Source: Branchiostoma floridae (lineage: Eukaryota; Chordata; Leptocardii; Amphioxiformes; Branchiostomatidae). From it: a stretch of 64,000 bases of DNA. The DNA is taken from assembly GCF_000003815.2 (NCBI RefSeq), contig NC_049984.1, forward strand, positions 9,454,398 through 9,518,397, read 5' to 3'. The translations under genes were made by a program, and so were the position numbers. Of the stretch, positions 54,208 to 64,000 are shown piece by piece (positions within the stretch are counted from its first letter, which is position 1; every line of letters starts with the position of its first letter). Under the pieces are notes generated by a model. That model was not told where the DNA came from. It saw only the letters and a list, made by a program, of their open reading frames with translations, and searched no databases.

Positions 54208-54544
54208 TTTTGTTCTCATCTGACCACGACGGGGTCAAAGGTTACAAGGAAAGCTACTAAGATTCCAGCAGATAAGGGATTTCCCTAAAATAATCTTGAT
54301 GAAAAAACACGTACAGACCAATTCTATGTGTTAATCTTGATGGAGAGGCGCGATGGAGAGATTTGTAAAAAAAAAAACTGTTGAAAGTTTCAGTATTTTT
54401 TAGTTCCCGTTCCCAGGGCAGTCTAAGGTCAAGAAGCCATGTTGGATTTGCGCCGCCAAACGCGCCCAGACGTACGGAGATTTCCTACCGAATATTCTGT
54501 CAAAACTTGTTCTTTTCTCAGCTCCTAGGGATTGGTGAGGAGCT
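54208..54544. promoter_or_regulatory. Shared head-to-head promoter region of ATP9 and the ZFP64-like gene
   Basis: The two start codons point away from each other and are only 337 bp apart, so both 5' UTRs and promoters must fit here or overlap. The region has no TATA box that I trust. It holds CCATGTTGG- and GCGCC-type words and moderate CpG content, which fits a bidirectional housekeeping promoter. An untranslated first exon for either gene cannot be ruled out. Confidence 0.6.
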
Positions 54545-56931
54545 ATGGCGGCTGTTCATCAACCCGAGATCATAACCAGAGAGATAGGTGCGTTACTACT
54601 CCTTGCTTGGCCTCAGGTCCGGTGGTGCTAAAATCTGATTGCATGCGTGGGAGGGGGGCGACCACATAAAATTTATTAAATTTATTGTGTATCAGAGTGT
54701 TTGCACCACCACGGTATTTTATATAGATTATTATGCTCAAGGTGATAGATGTAAGTAGACTCTAGACGTATTCTGCATTTAGAAGTCTCCCAAACGCTTT
54801 TCAGTGCCAATCTTAAGTTAAAACTGTATAATATTTTTGCATAAGTAACTTACAACTTGGCTTTATACATAATTATATAGTTTATGTACTGTTTCCGGGA
54901 CCTACTATCACCAGCTCCAAAATTTAGCTTGGAACTGGAAAGTGTGGCTTTTCCACCGAGAAATCATAGCAGACTGGTTTAAGTTTAACTGGTTTGCTGG
55001 GCTACAGCATGCCATTTTCAGTGCTGTGAAAATCTACAACATAACAATGCAGTTTTACCAACACACAAATTGATTCAAACTCAGAGCAGAGGAAATTAAG
55101 ATTATTCGCATAGAATCAAATGCAATGATATACCAGCTTATTTCTTACTCCTGTAACAACACAGATATCACAGCTCTGGCAGACACAGGAGCCACCACAG
55201 CCATTGTGATCGGCAATGATGACATCCTGATATGTGGGGTCTGCCACAGGCAATGGAACGATGTCAGTGACTACTTGGCACACAGAGCAGAGCGTAAGTC
55301 AACAGCTTTACATGTTATGTTACACGATACAATTTTTGGCTTGATTCTTTGTCACAGATTGTGGCAAGTATTGTCACAATAAAGCAGAAATAAAGATTGA
55401 GGTTCAGTACCCTTTTGAATCACTGAGACTTAGAAGGGTTATGTCGCAAAACATTTGTAACTGATACATGTTGTTGGAATGTTGGTTGAATTTTAACTTA
55501 GGAGCAATATTTGAATTCAATTGAAGGCCAAATCATTTCTTACATAGACTAATTGATAGCCAAAAAATATCTGCATTTTATTATCTGCTTTATGAATCTT
55601 TGATGTTATTCTTTCTTTCAGACCCTACAGCTACAGGTGTCCATCGATGTGAGCTTTGCAAGAAAACATTCAGCCACATTGCAGTCCTTCTGGACCACTA
55701 CAAGAGCAAGCACAGGGTGCCTGTTATACTAGAAGAACCTCAGCTGGTTCCAAACAATGGAATCGTGGTAAACCAGCCCATTGAAAGTCAAATGAAGGAT
55801 GAGAGAAACAACGTGGCAGAGGTGCTTCAGGAACCCACACAGGAACAGAAGGGTGATTTCAATTTCGTCCTGATCACAGAGACTATAAAAGGGTCAACAT
55901 TTGAGTATGGTAAAATAGCCTTCAAGTGCCTCTATTGTGACTTTAAGGGGTTCTCCAAGTCAGCTATCGTGCTTCACATGCAAGACAGGCACCAGGATGT
56001 GCTGAATGGAGACCAGAATGTTCAGCCTAAAGAAGTTGTCAACAGCAAAAATGCTAAAGTCACCAGCCTGTCTGCATATAACCAGTCCAGCAAGGAGTCC
56101 ACAAAGAGAACTAAGAAGTCCAGGAGGCGGAGAACGGGGGGTCCCAAGCCCAATGCAGAGGGACAGTTCCCTTGTGTGAAATGTAACAAAATGTTTCACC
56201 GCAGTAGATCATTACGTATCCACCTAGAAACACACAGGACAGAGAGGAACTTCCTGTGTGACACTTGTGGGAAAGCTTTCAAGTCTCGCACAAGACTCAC
56301 CGTACACAGGAAGGTCCATAAAGAGAAGATCTTTAAATGCATCCAGTGCGACTTCACCTCCACAGTTAATGCTGCTATCCATGCCCACAGGCAGGTGCAC
56401 TCCCAGGGTAGTGTACTGTGTGACATCTGTGGAAGTGCGTACACAGACAAGTCCACACTCAACAAGCACATGCGCGTACATTCCCGCGATCGGCCCTACG
56501 CGTGTACCATCCAGGGCTGCACGTGGAGGTTCAAGAGTGAAACGATGTGTAAGGCGCACATCCGCGGCCACACCACCCAGGGCCGCTTCAAGTGCAGCGT
56601 CTGCGGCTACGTGTTCCGACACAAGCACCACCTGCAGCGCCATGAGACCAAGATGCACGGCGTCCAGCTGTCCAAGAGCCGCCCCCAGCCTCGGCACGAG
56701 AAACAGACCATCACCACGCAGGTGGTGCAGCCTGACCTGACGTTACCCCCGCTCCCCGGGCACCTGCAGCAGGTGGTGGTGGCCACGGACAGCCAGGGAA
56801 ACGCCCTGACATACGAAGCCGCTGACTTGTCTGCTCTGAACATCTCTTACCAAACACTCATCTCCTCACAGGACACCAGGACTATTTTCACCACTAGTGC
56901 TCATGACCCACAAAACTTGTATGGCCAGTAG
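54545..56931 (+). CDS. ZFP64: ZFP64-like C2H2 zinc-finger transcription factor
   Basis: Three exons join in phase: 54545-54587 (MAAVHQPEIITREI), 55165-55293 and 55622-56931, for 493 residues with a stop at 56929-56931. Nine zinc-finger segments are visible: ICGVCHRQW (atypical, N-terminal), RCELCKKTF, KCLYCDFKG, PCVKCNKMF, LCDTCGKAF, KCIQCDFTS, LCDICGSAY, ACTIQGCTWRF and KCSVCGYVF, each followed by its His pair. The N-terminal TTAIVIGNDDILICGVC mirrors the human ZFP64 start, where a first lone finger precedes the main block. Nuclear DNA binding is expected; targets are unknown here. The last 300 coding bases are markedly GC-rich compared with the rest. It faces ATP9, which is also its near neighbour on human 20q13. 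Confidence 0.85.
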
Positions 56932-57086
56932 TTTGAGCTGTTGGCATCACATCAGACAGTAATAATTTGTTGTAAAGTGAGTGTTTTTCACTGATAATCT
57001 GGGATGGAATGCTAGTATCTCTGAGTATGATACTTCAATATGACTCTATGGGTATATAGAGTACATATAATTTGTATTAGATGAAC

Positions 57087-57092
57087 AATAAA
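57087..57092 (+). terminator. Polyadenylation signal AATAAA of the ZFP64-like gene
   Basis: A canonical AATAAA lies 155 bp after the stop codon on the coding strand. A second candidate lies at about 57691. Confidence 0.5.
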
Positions 57093-58041
57093 CTAACTAT
57101 TCCCTGAAATTTTTTAGCTTGACAAAAATGATTGGGCATGATAAAGATTATTTGAAGTTTAAGTACTAGTAAAAAAGTGTGCTAACATTGTTAGGGTCCC
57201 TGCCTATCATGTTCTGATAGAAATGCCATGAGTCATTAAGATAATGTTCAGTTCAGAATAAATTCATCGTTAGTCTTTGTACTGGGTGTGCCAGTTAAAT
57301 TTGGAAAGGCTGACAAAGATTTTTGGTAATTATAGTACCAAAACTTCAGCCACATCCAAAGAAGCATTCTAAGTTCAATTGTAATTGAAATAAATGGCCA
57401 GATTACTTATGAATAGGTTTATGGTTTAACCAATGAGTGTGTTAGCAAACTTAACACGGGGAATAAACTGATAAATAGCCTTGACACATTTGTGTTGTCG
57501 TTTTCTTATTGTGGCAGCTAGGTTTTTGTCATGTAGTACATTATGATTATGTAATAAGCAATAACTAACTGTCTAATACTATAGTAATAGATGGTTCTGT
57601 ACGATCAATTGTTGAGTGAAAACTCCTTGATCCCTGTATTTTGGGCTTTGGTGTTTTCATATTGTGGTAGTATAAATATTTGTTGATTCAAATAAATATA
57701 ATTTTCAGGCATGCAACAGCCCTTTTTGACTGCATCAAAACATTTTGCTTATGGTACTTTCTATATCCTGTACTTTACTGAGTGACCAATTACAGTTTGC
57801 TCTGTTTCTCATCCACCTTTCTGTCCAGCATGTTGATTGATTGCTTTGCCTGAATGCCTTCTGATGTGGTATAAAGCTTCTGTACTCCCTCGAAAACATT
57901 TCACTAGTCTAAGGAGTAATATTCATCAGGTATCATTGATCACAAAAATAACGGACTGCTTGTTTGTCAATGTTAAGAATGTCTTGAAGGCATCAACTCC
58001 AAGAAAAGAATGACATACAAATCCAAGTCTCTCTGAGCACC
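57093..58041. other. Convergent intergenic region
   Basis: This lies between the 3' ends of the ZFP64-like gene and NDUFS3. It is AT-rich with no coding exon, clear repeat or RNA gene that I can see. It may be 3' UTR of the ZFP64-like transcript if the second AATAAA at about 57691 is used. Confidence 0.5.
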
Positions 58042-58047
58042 TTTATT
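58042..58047 (-). terminator. Polyadenylation signal AATAAA of NDUFS3
   Basis: TTTATT on the plus strand (AATAAA on the minus strand) lies 287 bp past the NDUFS3 stop codon. It is a candidate only. Confidence 0.35.
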
Positions 58048-58333
58048 TACATGTCTTCTAAGTGTGATAGATCCAACTACAAAGTTACATGTGTCACTGC
58101 TTGGTTGGATCGGGAAACTTGTATGTGTAGTTCCTTTTGCAGGTACAGATATTTAGACATAATAGTATATCCCTTTGAAAATTTCTGTCCAAAATTTTGC
58201 TCCTCATCACATTTAGACGCAAGTTGAAGCACTGTTTAAGCAAGTATCCACACACATCAGAGAGTAGGTACTCAACATGGTAAAATTTTGCTCACACTAT
58301 AGTTGTGTTTAAAGTATGTGTATGCACTTGTCA

Positions 58334-59458
58334 TTATTTCTTTTCCTCTGTGGGATTTTCTTCTAGCGGTGCCTCGTGGCCCCTGCCCTGGGTGTCCATG
58401 AGCGGTTTGGAGCCCTGCCTGTGTGCTGGAAACGTCTCCCAGGTGCTGGACAGGTCAAACTTGCGGAACTCCTGTGCTAGCTCCACTGGCTCCTGGACAA
58501 TCCGCTTCAGCTCATTGTCATACCTTATCTGTGGGCAGAGACATGTTTGTGAGAGTCGTTCCCGATTTCCAACGTCACAAAAATCACAGAAAAGAATATT
58601 TCAGGATGTTTACATAAGTATGTTAACCAGAACAGAAAAGGGTACACATTACATGTGAATACTCTGAGGTCGATGATTTACCAAAATGCACATGATATTG
58701 ATCTGAGATTCATGAGAATTCACCCTGTGGAAATAATTAAAAACTGATTCAACAAGAAAGTATGCAAAGATATTTTTAAGACCATAGAAATTATAGACTC
58801 TGCAAACAAAATACATACAACTTCCAAGTTATGGAGTGTAACCAAGTTCTTTTTACCTCTACATAACCGCTGAGAGGAAAGTCCTTCCTGAATGGATGGC
58901 CCTCAAACCCGTAGTCTGTGAGAATCCGCCGCAGATCAGGGTGGTTGGAGAAGTACACCCCGTACATGTCCCATGCCTTGGTATAACACAAATCATCACA
59001 TCAAACACGTGCTACAGGATGGCATGTAACAGTAACTCCTGTAAAAGTGAATTTTGCTTTTGGTTCCATCTAGATTTCACCAAGACTGTACATCAGATCT
59101 TGAAGCATGGCTAGGCCACACAAATTGGCCACTCAGATTAGCCTGTGTAACACAAAATCTGCTGACCAGGCCTATAACTGCCCCTCCCCAGTTGAACATT
59201 GGGAGTACTGCTATAACTTAGAGAGACTTAATCAGGCTACTCTCAGATTAACTATAAAAGACTCTTTATTCTTTTTTTTTTCGGGTCAGAGAACATGTGC
59301 TTTGAGGCTGCAAGACTATCAATAGTTCTCACCTCTCTTTCGTACCAATCAGCTGCCTTGAAGACCGAGTAGCAGGACTCGATGGGGGTGATCTCGTCGG
59401 TGTAGGTGCGGACCCGGATGCGGGAGTTGTAGGTGAGGGACATGAGCATGTACACCAG
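58334..59458 (-). CDS. NDUFS3: NDUFS3, complex I 30-kDa iron-sulfur-protein subunit (last three coding exons only)
   Basis: The exons 59333-59458 ([16 protein letters not shown]...), 58857-58976 ([20 protein letters not shown]...) and 58334-58528 ([19 protein letters not shown]..., TAA) join in phase 0 and encode 146 residues. They match the C-terminal half of the matrix-arm subunit NDUFS3, including the complex I 30-kDa signature [22 protein letters not shown]. The tail ends EENPTEEKK. The human precursor is about 264 residues, so the mitochondrial targeting sequence and roughly the first 120 residues are absent. I searched the minus strand from 59459 to 64000 for the expected exon ending RFE and its predecessors and saw none. 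The gene is either split by a very long intron or broken by the assembly. Confidence 0.95.
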
Positions 59459-60761
59459 CTGGAGGGTACAGAAAACTCAGTGAGTGATAACTACATCATG
59501 CACACACAACAAATCATTCAAAAAAGGTTACATACATCATTCTGTTATATACTCTAAAGCATCAAGGTAAAGAACTTTTTTATACCAGTAATACCCTTGT
59601 CACCTAATCCACAATCTTTGGGCGTATGGATGAAAGATCAGCCATATTTAAGATCGACAGAGAGTTGCACGTATTTTTCAACTGAAAACCGCCCGTGTCA
59701 CATACAAGCCATACATTGTACCTTGTACAATTGTTGTGCAATAAAGTTATTATTGTAAGCGAGGCTCGGGAGATTGCAGCAGAATCGTCGTCCGATCGAT
59801 TTTCGCCAAATGTGATGGGCATAAGAAGCATATTGGGCATATGGCATCGAAATCAGATGCTGGGCAGTGTGTTCTAATCAGGCTTAACAATGCAGGGAGT
59901 ATCCTAAGGTTATAGAACACATGTAACTTGTGCCAGACATGGTTACATTCATGTGTTTATAGGGTTTTGTTTATGTGCTGTTGGTCTATTAGTTTGTTAT
60001 AGCAAATCAACTTTGGCCTGGGATAAACAACAAGTCAACATACTGAAGGCTATATATAGTGCCTTTGTTATGACGTCAGGCTGAAATAGCCAGAGGCACC
60101 AGTGTTGTTGTTTGAGTTGGTTTAAGGGATACAATACTGTGCAGCTGTATTTACTTTCAATGATACTTGCAGTAATGTACCATATGGTTATGATAATGTA
60201 TTACAGTAACAAATTCAGTCTTGGTTTTATAAACAACAACATCTTTCAAACAGTTGTGTGAGACAATAGTTTGACGTCTGACTTCTAGATATGGCATAGA
60301 TAAAATAAATTACAGACAATGATGCTAACTTTGGTATTCAACACCCTTTTGCTTCATGTGAATTCACCCCACGCATTGGGTGATACTGAGTGATAGCTAT
60401 TCTATCCAAGCTGTCTTCTACGCCATGCCTCGTGCCGAAAATATGAGAAAAGAATAGAATCACCATCTGTGGATGAAGAACACTTGCCATTTTCAGACTC
60501 AAAGTTTTGCTGAGTATATGCTGTTGGAGGTCATGGTGGATCAATGCAGGGTCACCAGTTATGACTGTTTTCAACTGGGTGGATCCCTTCATTCTCTAAA
60601 AATAATTATTGAAAGCCTGAAAGGCAGGTCACATTTCCGGTCACCAAGAAGCTGTAAGTTTGATTTTTCATTTTTGACTCCTCTTCATTGCTGTCATTGA
60701 TAAGATACAGCTGTTTATGATGTCAATTCTTTACTGTTACAGAATAGAGGAAACATCAGCT
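59459..60761. other. Region between NDUFS3 exons and the sulfotransferase gene
   Basis: This should be NDUFS3 intron followed by the sulfotransferase promoter, but I see no NDUFS3 exon here. A CTGTTACAG just before 60743 reads as a splice acceptor, so an untranslated first exon of the sulfotransferase probably lies upstream, possibly near 60650, where a GTAAG follows GAAGCT. Confidence 0.45.
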
Positions 60762-63700
60762 ATGCTCTTGAGAAAAGCGTTTTCCGGTGGACTTGTGGTG
60801 GGAGGTACCATGTTGTCACTTCTACTAATCATGGTTCACCAATTATATCAGCCAAGTACATTCTCTCAAGGCTACACATCGACACAGCCTGATACTCTAC
60901 AGGCTGGCGTAAGCAACATGATCCACAGGTGAGTAGAAATCACAGAGCCTGATTTAGCTGGATTAAATCCGTACCTTGTTGTACTTTTAGGTGACAAGTG
61001 CTGTGATTTGATTCATAAATGGAAGCTTAACATAGGGTCAGATGAGTCCATTGGCCCGATCCCCCAGGGAAGTGCACATCCAACCGTACTTGCCTGACCC
61101 GGTCAGTATGACTTTTCCATGGGTGCGATTCATGCGATTTCCATTCATATAGGTAGATATTGGTTCACTAGCCTGGCTAAATCATGCTTCCAGCGGCTCG
61201 CAAAACTGACCAGCCTTAGAAGCTTGTCAGACATGTAGTAAGATGAAGATTCATCTAGTTTCCTACAAGCACAAGACATCCACACAATGTATAGATTATG
61301 AAAGCAGGAACTGTTCTAATACCTTACATTATCAGTCTTACAAGTAGGGACAACATTATAACATGCTTTAAAGTGATTTTCTAAATGTAAAATGAGATGA
61401 TTTCCTTGTTGCAAATAAAAATGTACAGAAATACAAAATTAATTAAATTCTGCCCAGTTATAAATGTTCTTGGGAGCCAGTAAAATTTTATCTACAGGGG
61501 ATGGAAAGGATCTTTTAAAAAGGTTCCATTTCTGTAACAGCTTGTAAAATATTAAAGTCAAGTCATTTGCCTGAAGGGAATTTTGCAACATGTTCATCAA
61601 CTTATCACAGTTCACTGCCCAGGGAGTAAACAGACTGGATCCAGCTAAAAATAGCACAATTCGTTTTCAATTGCAAAGAGTACGTAGTAATACTACTGGC
61701 ACATGGACACGTACGGTATGCTTTTCAAACTTTGAGCATGTCACCGTATACATAAATGAATATTCTTTTTATCTATGTGCATATCAATATGTGTTCTACT
61801 CCTTTTCTTGCAGAGAGGAACAACAGTTGAGAATGAGTACAAGACAGGAGGAGGTCACTACCTCCAGGTTTTGTATCCCACAAAAGAAATTTGTCTTCAT
61901 AAAGACCCACAAGACAGGCACATGCACTACCATTAACATCTTCCAGAGGTATGCAATCTATAACAAACTGGAGGTGCTGATGCCTGTGAGCCAAGGTCCA
62001 CTCAGTTGGCCGTTCCCTCCTGAAGAAGCGGACTACATCCATACCCCTGATGGGACATACGATGCACTGATGCACCATTTTGTGTACAACAAAACATGGC
62101 TCCTAACAAAGTTTCCACCTGAAACACCTTACATATGTAAGTGACAATGTGCAACCTTTTCCCCCAATTCTGTAAGTACTAGTATTCTGCATTAATTTTA
62201 CAGACACAAGTACAGGCTTTAAGGTAGTATCTCAGGGTGGCTGAGCAAAATTTCAAAATGATATTTTCCAAAAAATTTACTATCAATGTTATTTTCTATG
62301 TAATTCTATTTTCATAATCTAACATACTTTCCCATCAAATGTTCCTTTTTGTCTGTCAAAATTCAAGGTCAAAGTAGCTGTCTAAAATTACGCAAAAATT
62401 TCAAACTCATCATAACTTTTAAAACTTGATATCATTGGATAGGTCTTAGTAAAACAAATAGAATGGTTTTATTTCAACAAAATCGGACATACCGTTAGAG
62501 AGTTATGGCCATTGAAAGGCCTGAAAATTATGCATAATTTCTCTTGATCAGCTAATTAAATATGCAAGATTACAATATCTCCGTACTCATACAAGATACA
62601 AGGAAAAAAATTGGTGGACAGGGGTTTTATAATATGTTCATTTGAATTATTGTCCTGAAATTTATACATCTAGTTCAGAAATGATGAATAATCCTGAATA
62701 ATTGAGTTCCAGGGGTAATAAAATCAGAGTCCACTAATTAAATATGCAAAATCACCATATTTTCCCTATCCTTGAAGATACAAGAAAAAAAATTAGTATA
62801 CAGGGGTTTTAGCACATGCTGAATTCAAATTTGACCTCAAACACTCAACATCACTTTGGTCTTTTTACAACCTGTAAAAGTGGATTACGTCACTACTACC
62901 ACAACAACTTGATTTTTACGGCCTAATTTTTGAAAAACTGTTCATCGAAAATGTGTAAAATTAGTTTTATTATGAAATTTACCCTGTAAGGAAAAACTTC
63001 GTGCGCTCCCGACGCAAAACAATGTTATTTAGTGCTCCCAAATGCTGTTAGCATAAGGGGTAATTAAGATTTCAGGAAAAAAATTAATAAAAAATCAGCA
63101 TGACAAGGTATGATAAAATCCACGCCCAGATCTATTCAAATCACTATTATGCACATTTCTGAAAAGTTTCAATAATAACAGACAAAATACAAGTCAAAAT
63201 TTAGGCTTTTTAGGCTTTTTTTTCTAAAAATGGGCGTGGCCTAAAAGTAGTTGATGACGTCATTGTGACATCATAGCAATTTGCATAAATTATCTTTATG
63301 CGTTAGGGTACTACCTTAGAAAAAATCAAGGTCCATACATTATCTAAGATGGTAATTTTAGAAGACCAAAAACACCCCCAAAACTCCTCAGCCACCCTGA
63401 AATCCTACCTTAAGGAGAGACTTGTGCTTGCCTAAGAAAGCAGGGGCTATTACCCATGAAATAACATTACATACTACTACTACAGACAGATTTGTTAATG
63501 AGGAAAGTTCCTTTGAAAATGATACTGTTTTATTTACCTATGTTATTTGCTTTATCCTTCAGCTATCATTAGAGACCCTTTCCATCATCTGAAGTCCCAG
63601 ATGAATTACTACCACCTTCCCATGATCCTAGGCATTGAGGATTCTAAAGATGCTGTAAAAACCTTCCTGAAAGACCCCTGGAGGTATAGGAACAAGTCTG

Positions 63701-63795
63701 AAGTTTTTTTCGACCACGTAAATGTGACTTGGGACGGTACCAGAAACCCCTTGAGCTTTGACCTGGGGTGGCCAGCTGAAAAGGCAGACAAAGAG
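60762..63795 (+). CDS. Galactose-3-O-sulfotransferase family protein (5' part, continues beyond window)
   Basis: Exons 60762-60928, 61814-62136 and 63563-63795 join in phase and encode about 241 residues. The protein starts with a type II Golgi anchor (VVGGTMLSLLLIMVH, residues 13-27). It then has the 5'-phosphosulfate loop KKFVFIKTHKTGTCTTINI, and SIIRDPFHHLKSQMNYY as the 3'-phosphate binding element. These are the PAPS-binding motifs of galactosylceramide/galactose-3-O-sulfotransferases, which sulfate galactose on glycolipids or glycans in the Golgi. I cannot tell which of the four vertebrate GAL3ST members is closest. The donor GTAAG at 63796 shows that more exons follow. The intron from 62137 to 63562 contains a large TTAA-flanked element. 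Confidence 0.88.
62219..63413. mobile_element. TTAA-flanked 1.19-kb non-autonomous element with inverted ends
   Basis: GGTAGTATCTCAGGGTGGCT at the left and AGCCACCCTGAAATCCTACC at the right are inverted repeats of about 25 bp with two mismatches. They are flanked by TTAA at 62219-62222 and 63410-63413. TTAA duplication suggests a piggyBac-type mobiliser. There is no transposase. AGAGTTATGGCCAT is shared with the 10.7-11.8 kb spacer. Confidence 0.8.
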
Positions 63796-64000
63796 GTAAG
63801 GAATGATCACTAATTTTTGTTTTAAAATTAACAGTATTATCTATATTTCATCAAATGTCCTTGACATTTCAAGAATAGATGGTACATGTAGTTAATTAAC
63901 ATACATTAATACATTGGATCTGATCATTTATGATTGTTGATGGTAAAATTTGAGCAGGTACTTTTCAGCTTCTGCTTTTAGCAACTGTTTATTTCTTTTC
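63796..64000. other. Start of the next sulfotransferase intron
   Basis: This AT-rich, non-coding stretch follows the splice donor at 63796. Nothing else is visible before the window ends. Confidence 0.5.

Noticed and set aside
61590-61813. Extra N-terminal coding sequence of the sulfotransferase before 61814
   Set aside because: A long frame runs into the exon, but a strong TTTCTTGCAG acceptor lies at 61813, and the exon at 60762 with a membrane anchor joins in phase. The upstream frame has no family similarity.

Overview
This is an animal nuclear window, most likely from an amphioxus (Branchiostoma). It has intron-rich genes with clear vertebrate orthologues that are mostly present as one unduplicated copy. 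For example, a single ATP9 gene stands where vertebrates have ATP9A and ATP9B. The introns are full of small non-autonomous DNA transposons, and there are minisatellites sitting on exon edges, which I recall being described in amphioxus. The species is inferred from gene content and repeat style, not from a database match.

Layout. 1-107 (+): last coding exon of an unidentified gene. 1133-16278 (+): TONSL, 21 coding exons (TPR, acidic stretch, ankyrin repeats, disordered linker, ubiquitin-like domain, leucine-rich repeats). 18533-20161 (+): an intronless CRTAC1-like gene without the EGF module. 23005-54207 (-): a complete 30-exon class-5 P4-ATPase ATP9 (1118 aa, all phases consistent). Nested in its 12-kb intron on the other strand are two small EGF-ligand genes, at 28375-30347 (secreted) and 33520-37733 (type I membrane precursor with two alternative cytoplasmic tails). 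54545-56931 (+): a ZFP64-like C2H2 zinc-finger gene, head-to-head with ATP9. 58334-59458 (-): the last three coding exons of NDUFS3, with the 5' part missing. 60762-63795 (+): the 5' part of a galactose-3-O-sulfotransferase, running off the window.

The most striking structural pattern is tandem duplication anchored on exon edges. Seven places in two unrelated genes (three in TONSL, four in ATP9) carry direct repeats whose unit includes a splice acceptor, a splice donor or the stop codon plus adjacent coding bases. Array sizes run from 2 to 10 units. One array (49976-50256) has a 51-bp period, keeps every acceptor intact and is open in frame, so it could add 17-residue hydrophobic blocks beside the second membrane helix of ATP9. 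Another (22651-23040) is the last twelve codons of ATP9, stop included, copied again and again into the 3' UTR.

Mobile DNA: two 661-bp copies, identical as far as I can read, each flanked by TTAA in a TONSL intron; a 1.2-kb TTAA-flanked element in the sulfotransferase intron; Harbinger-like elements with TAA/TTA duplications; several palindromic MITE families; a 5S rRNA-derived SINE; two tRNA-derived SINEs; and a LINE fragment. There is one assembly gap (26570-26672) inside a minisatellite. The genes are ordinary housekeeping or signalling genes (replication-fork repair, lipid flipping, transcription, respiration, glycan sulfation) and do not form one pathway. The nesting of growth-factor genes in ATP9 and the ATP9-ZFP64 adjacency are the notable contextual signals.
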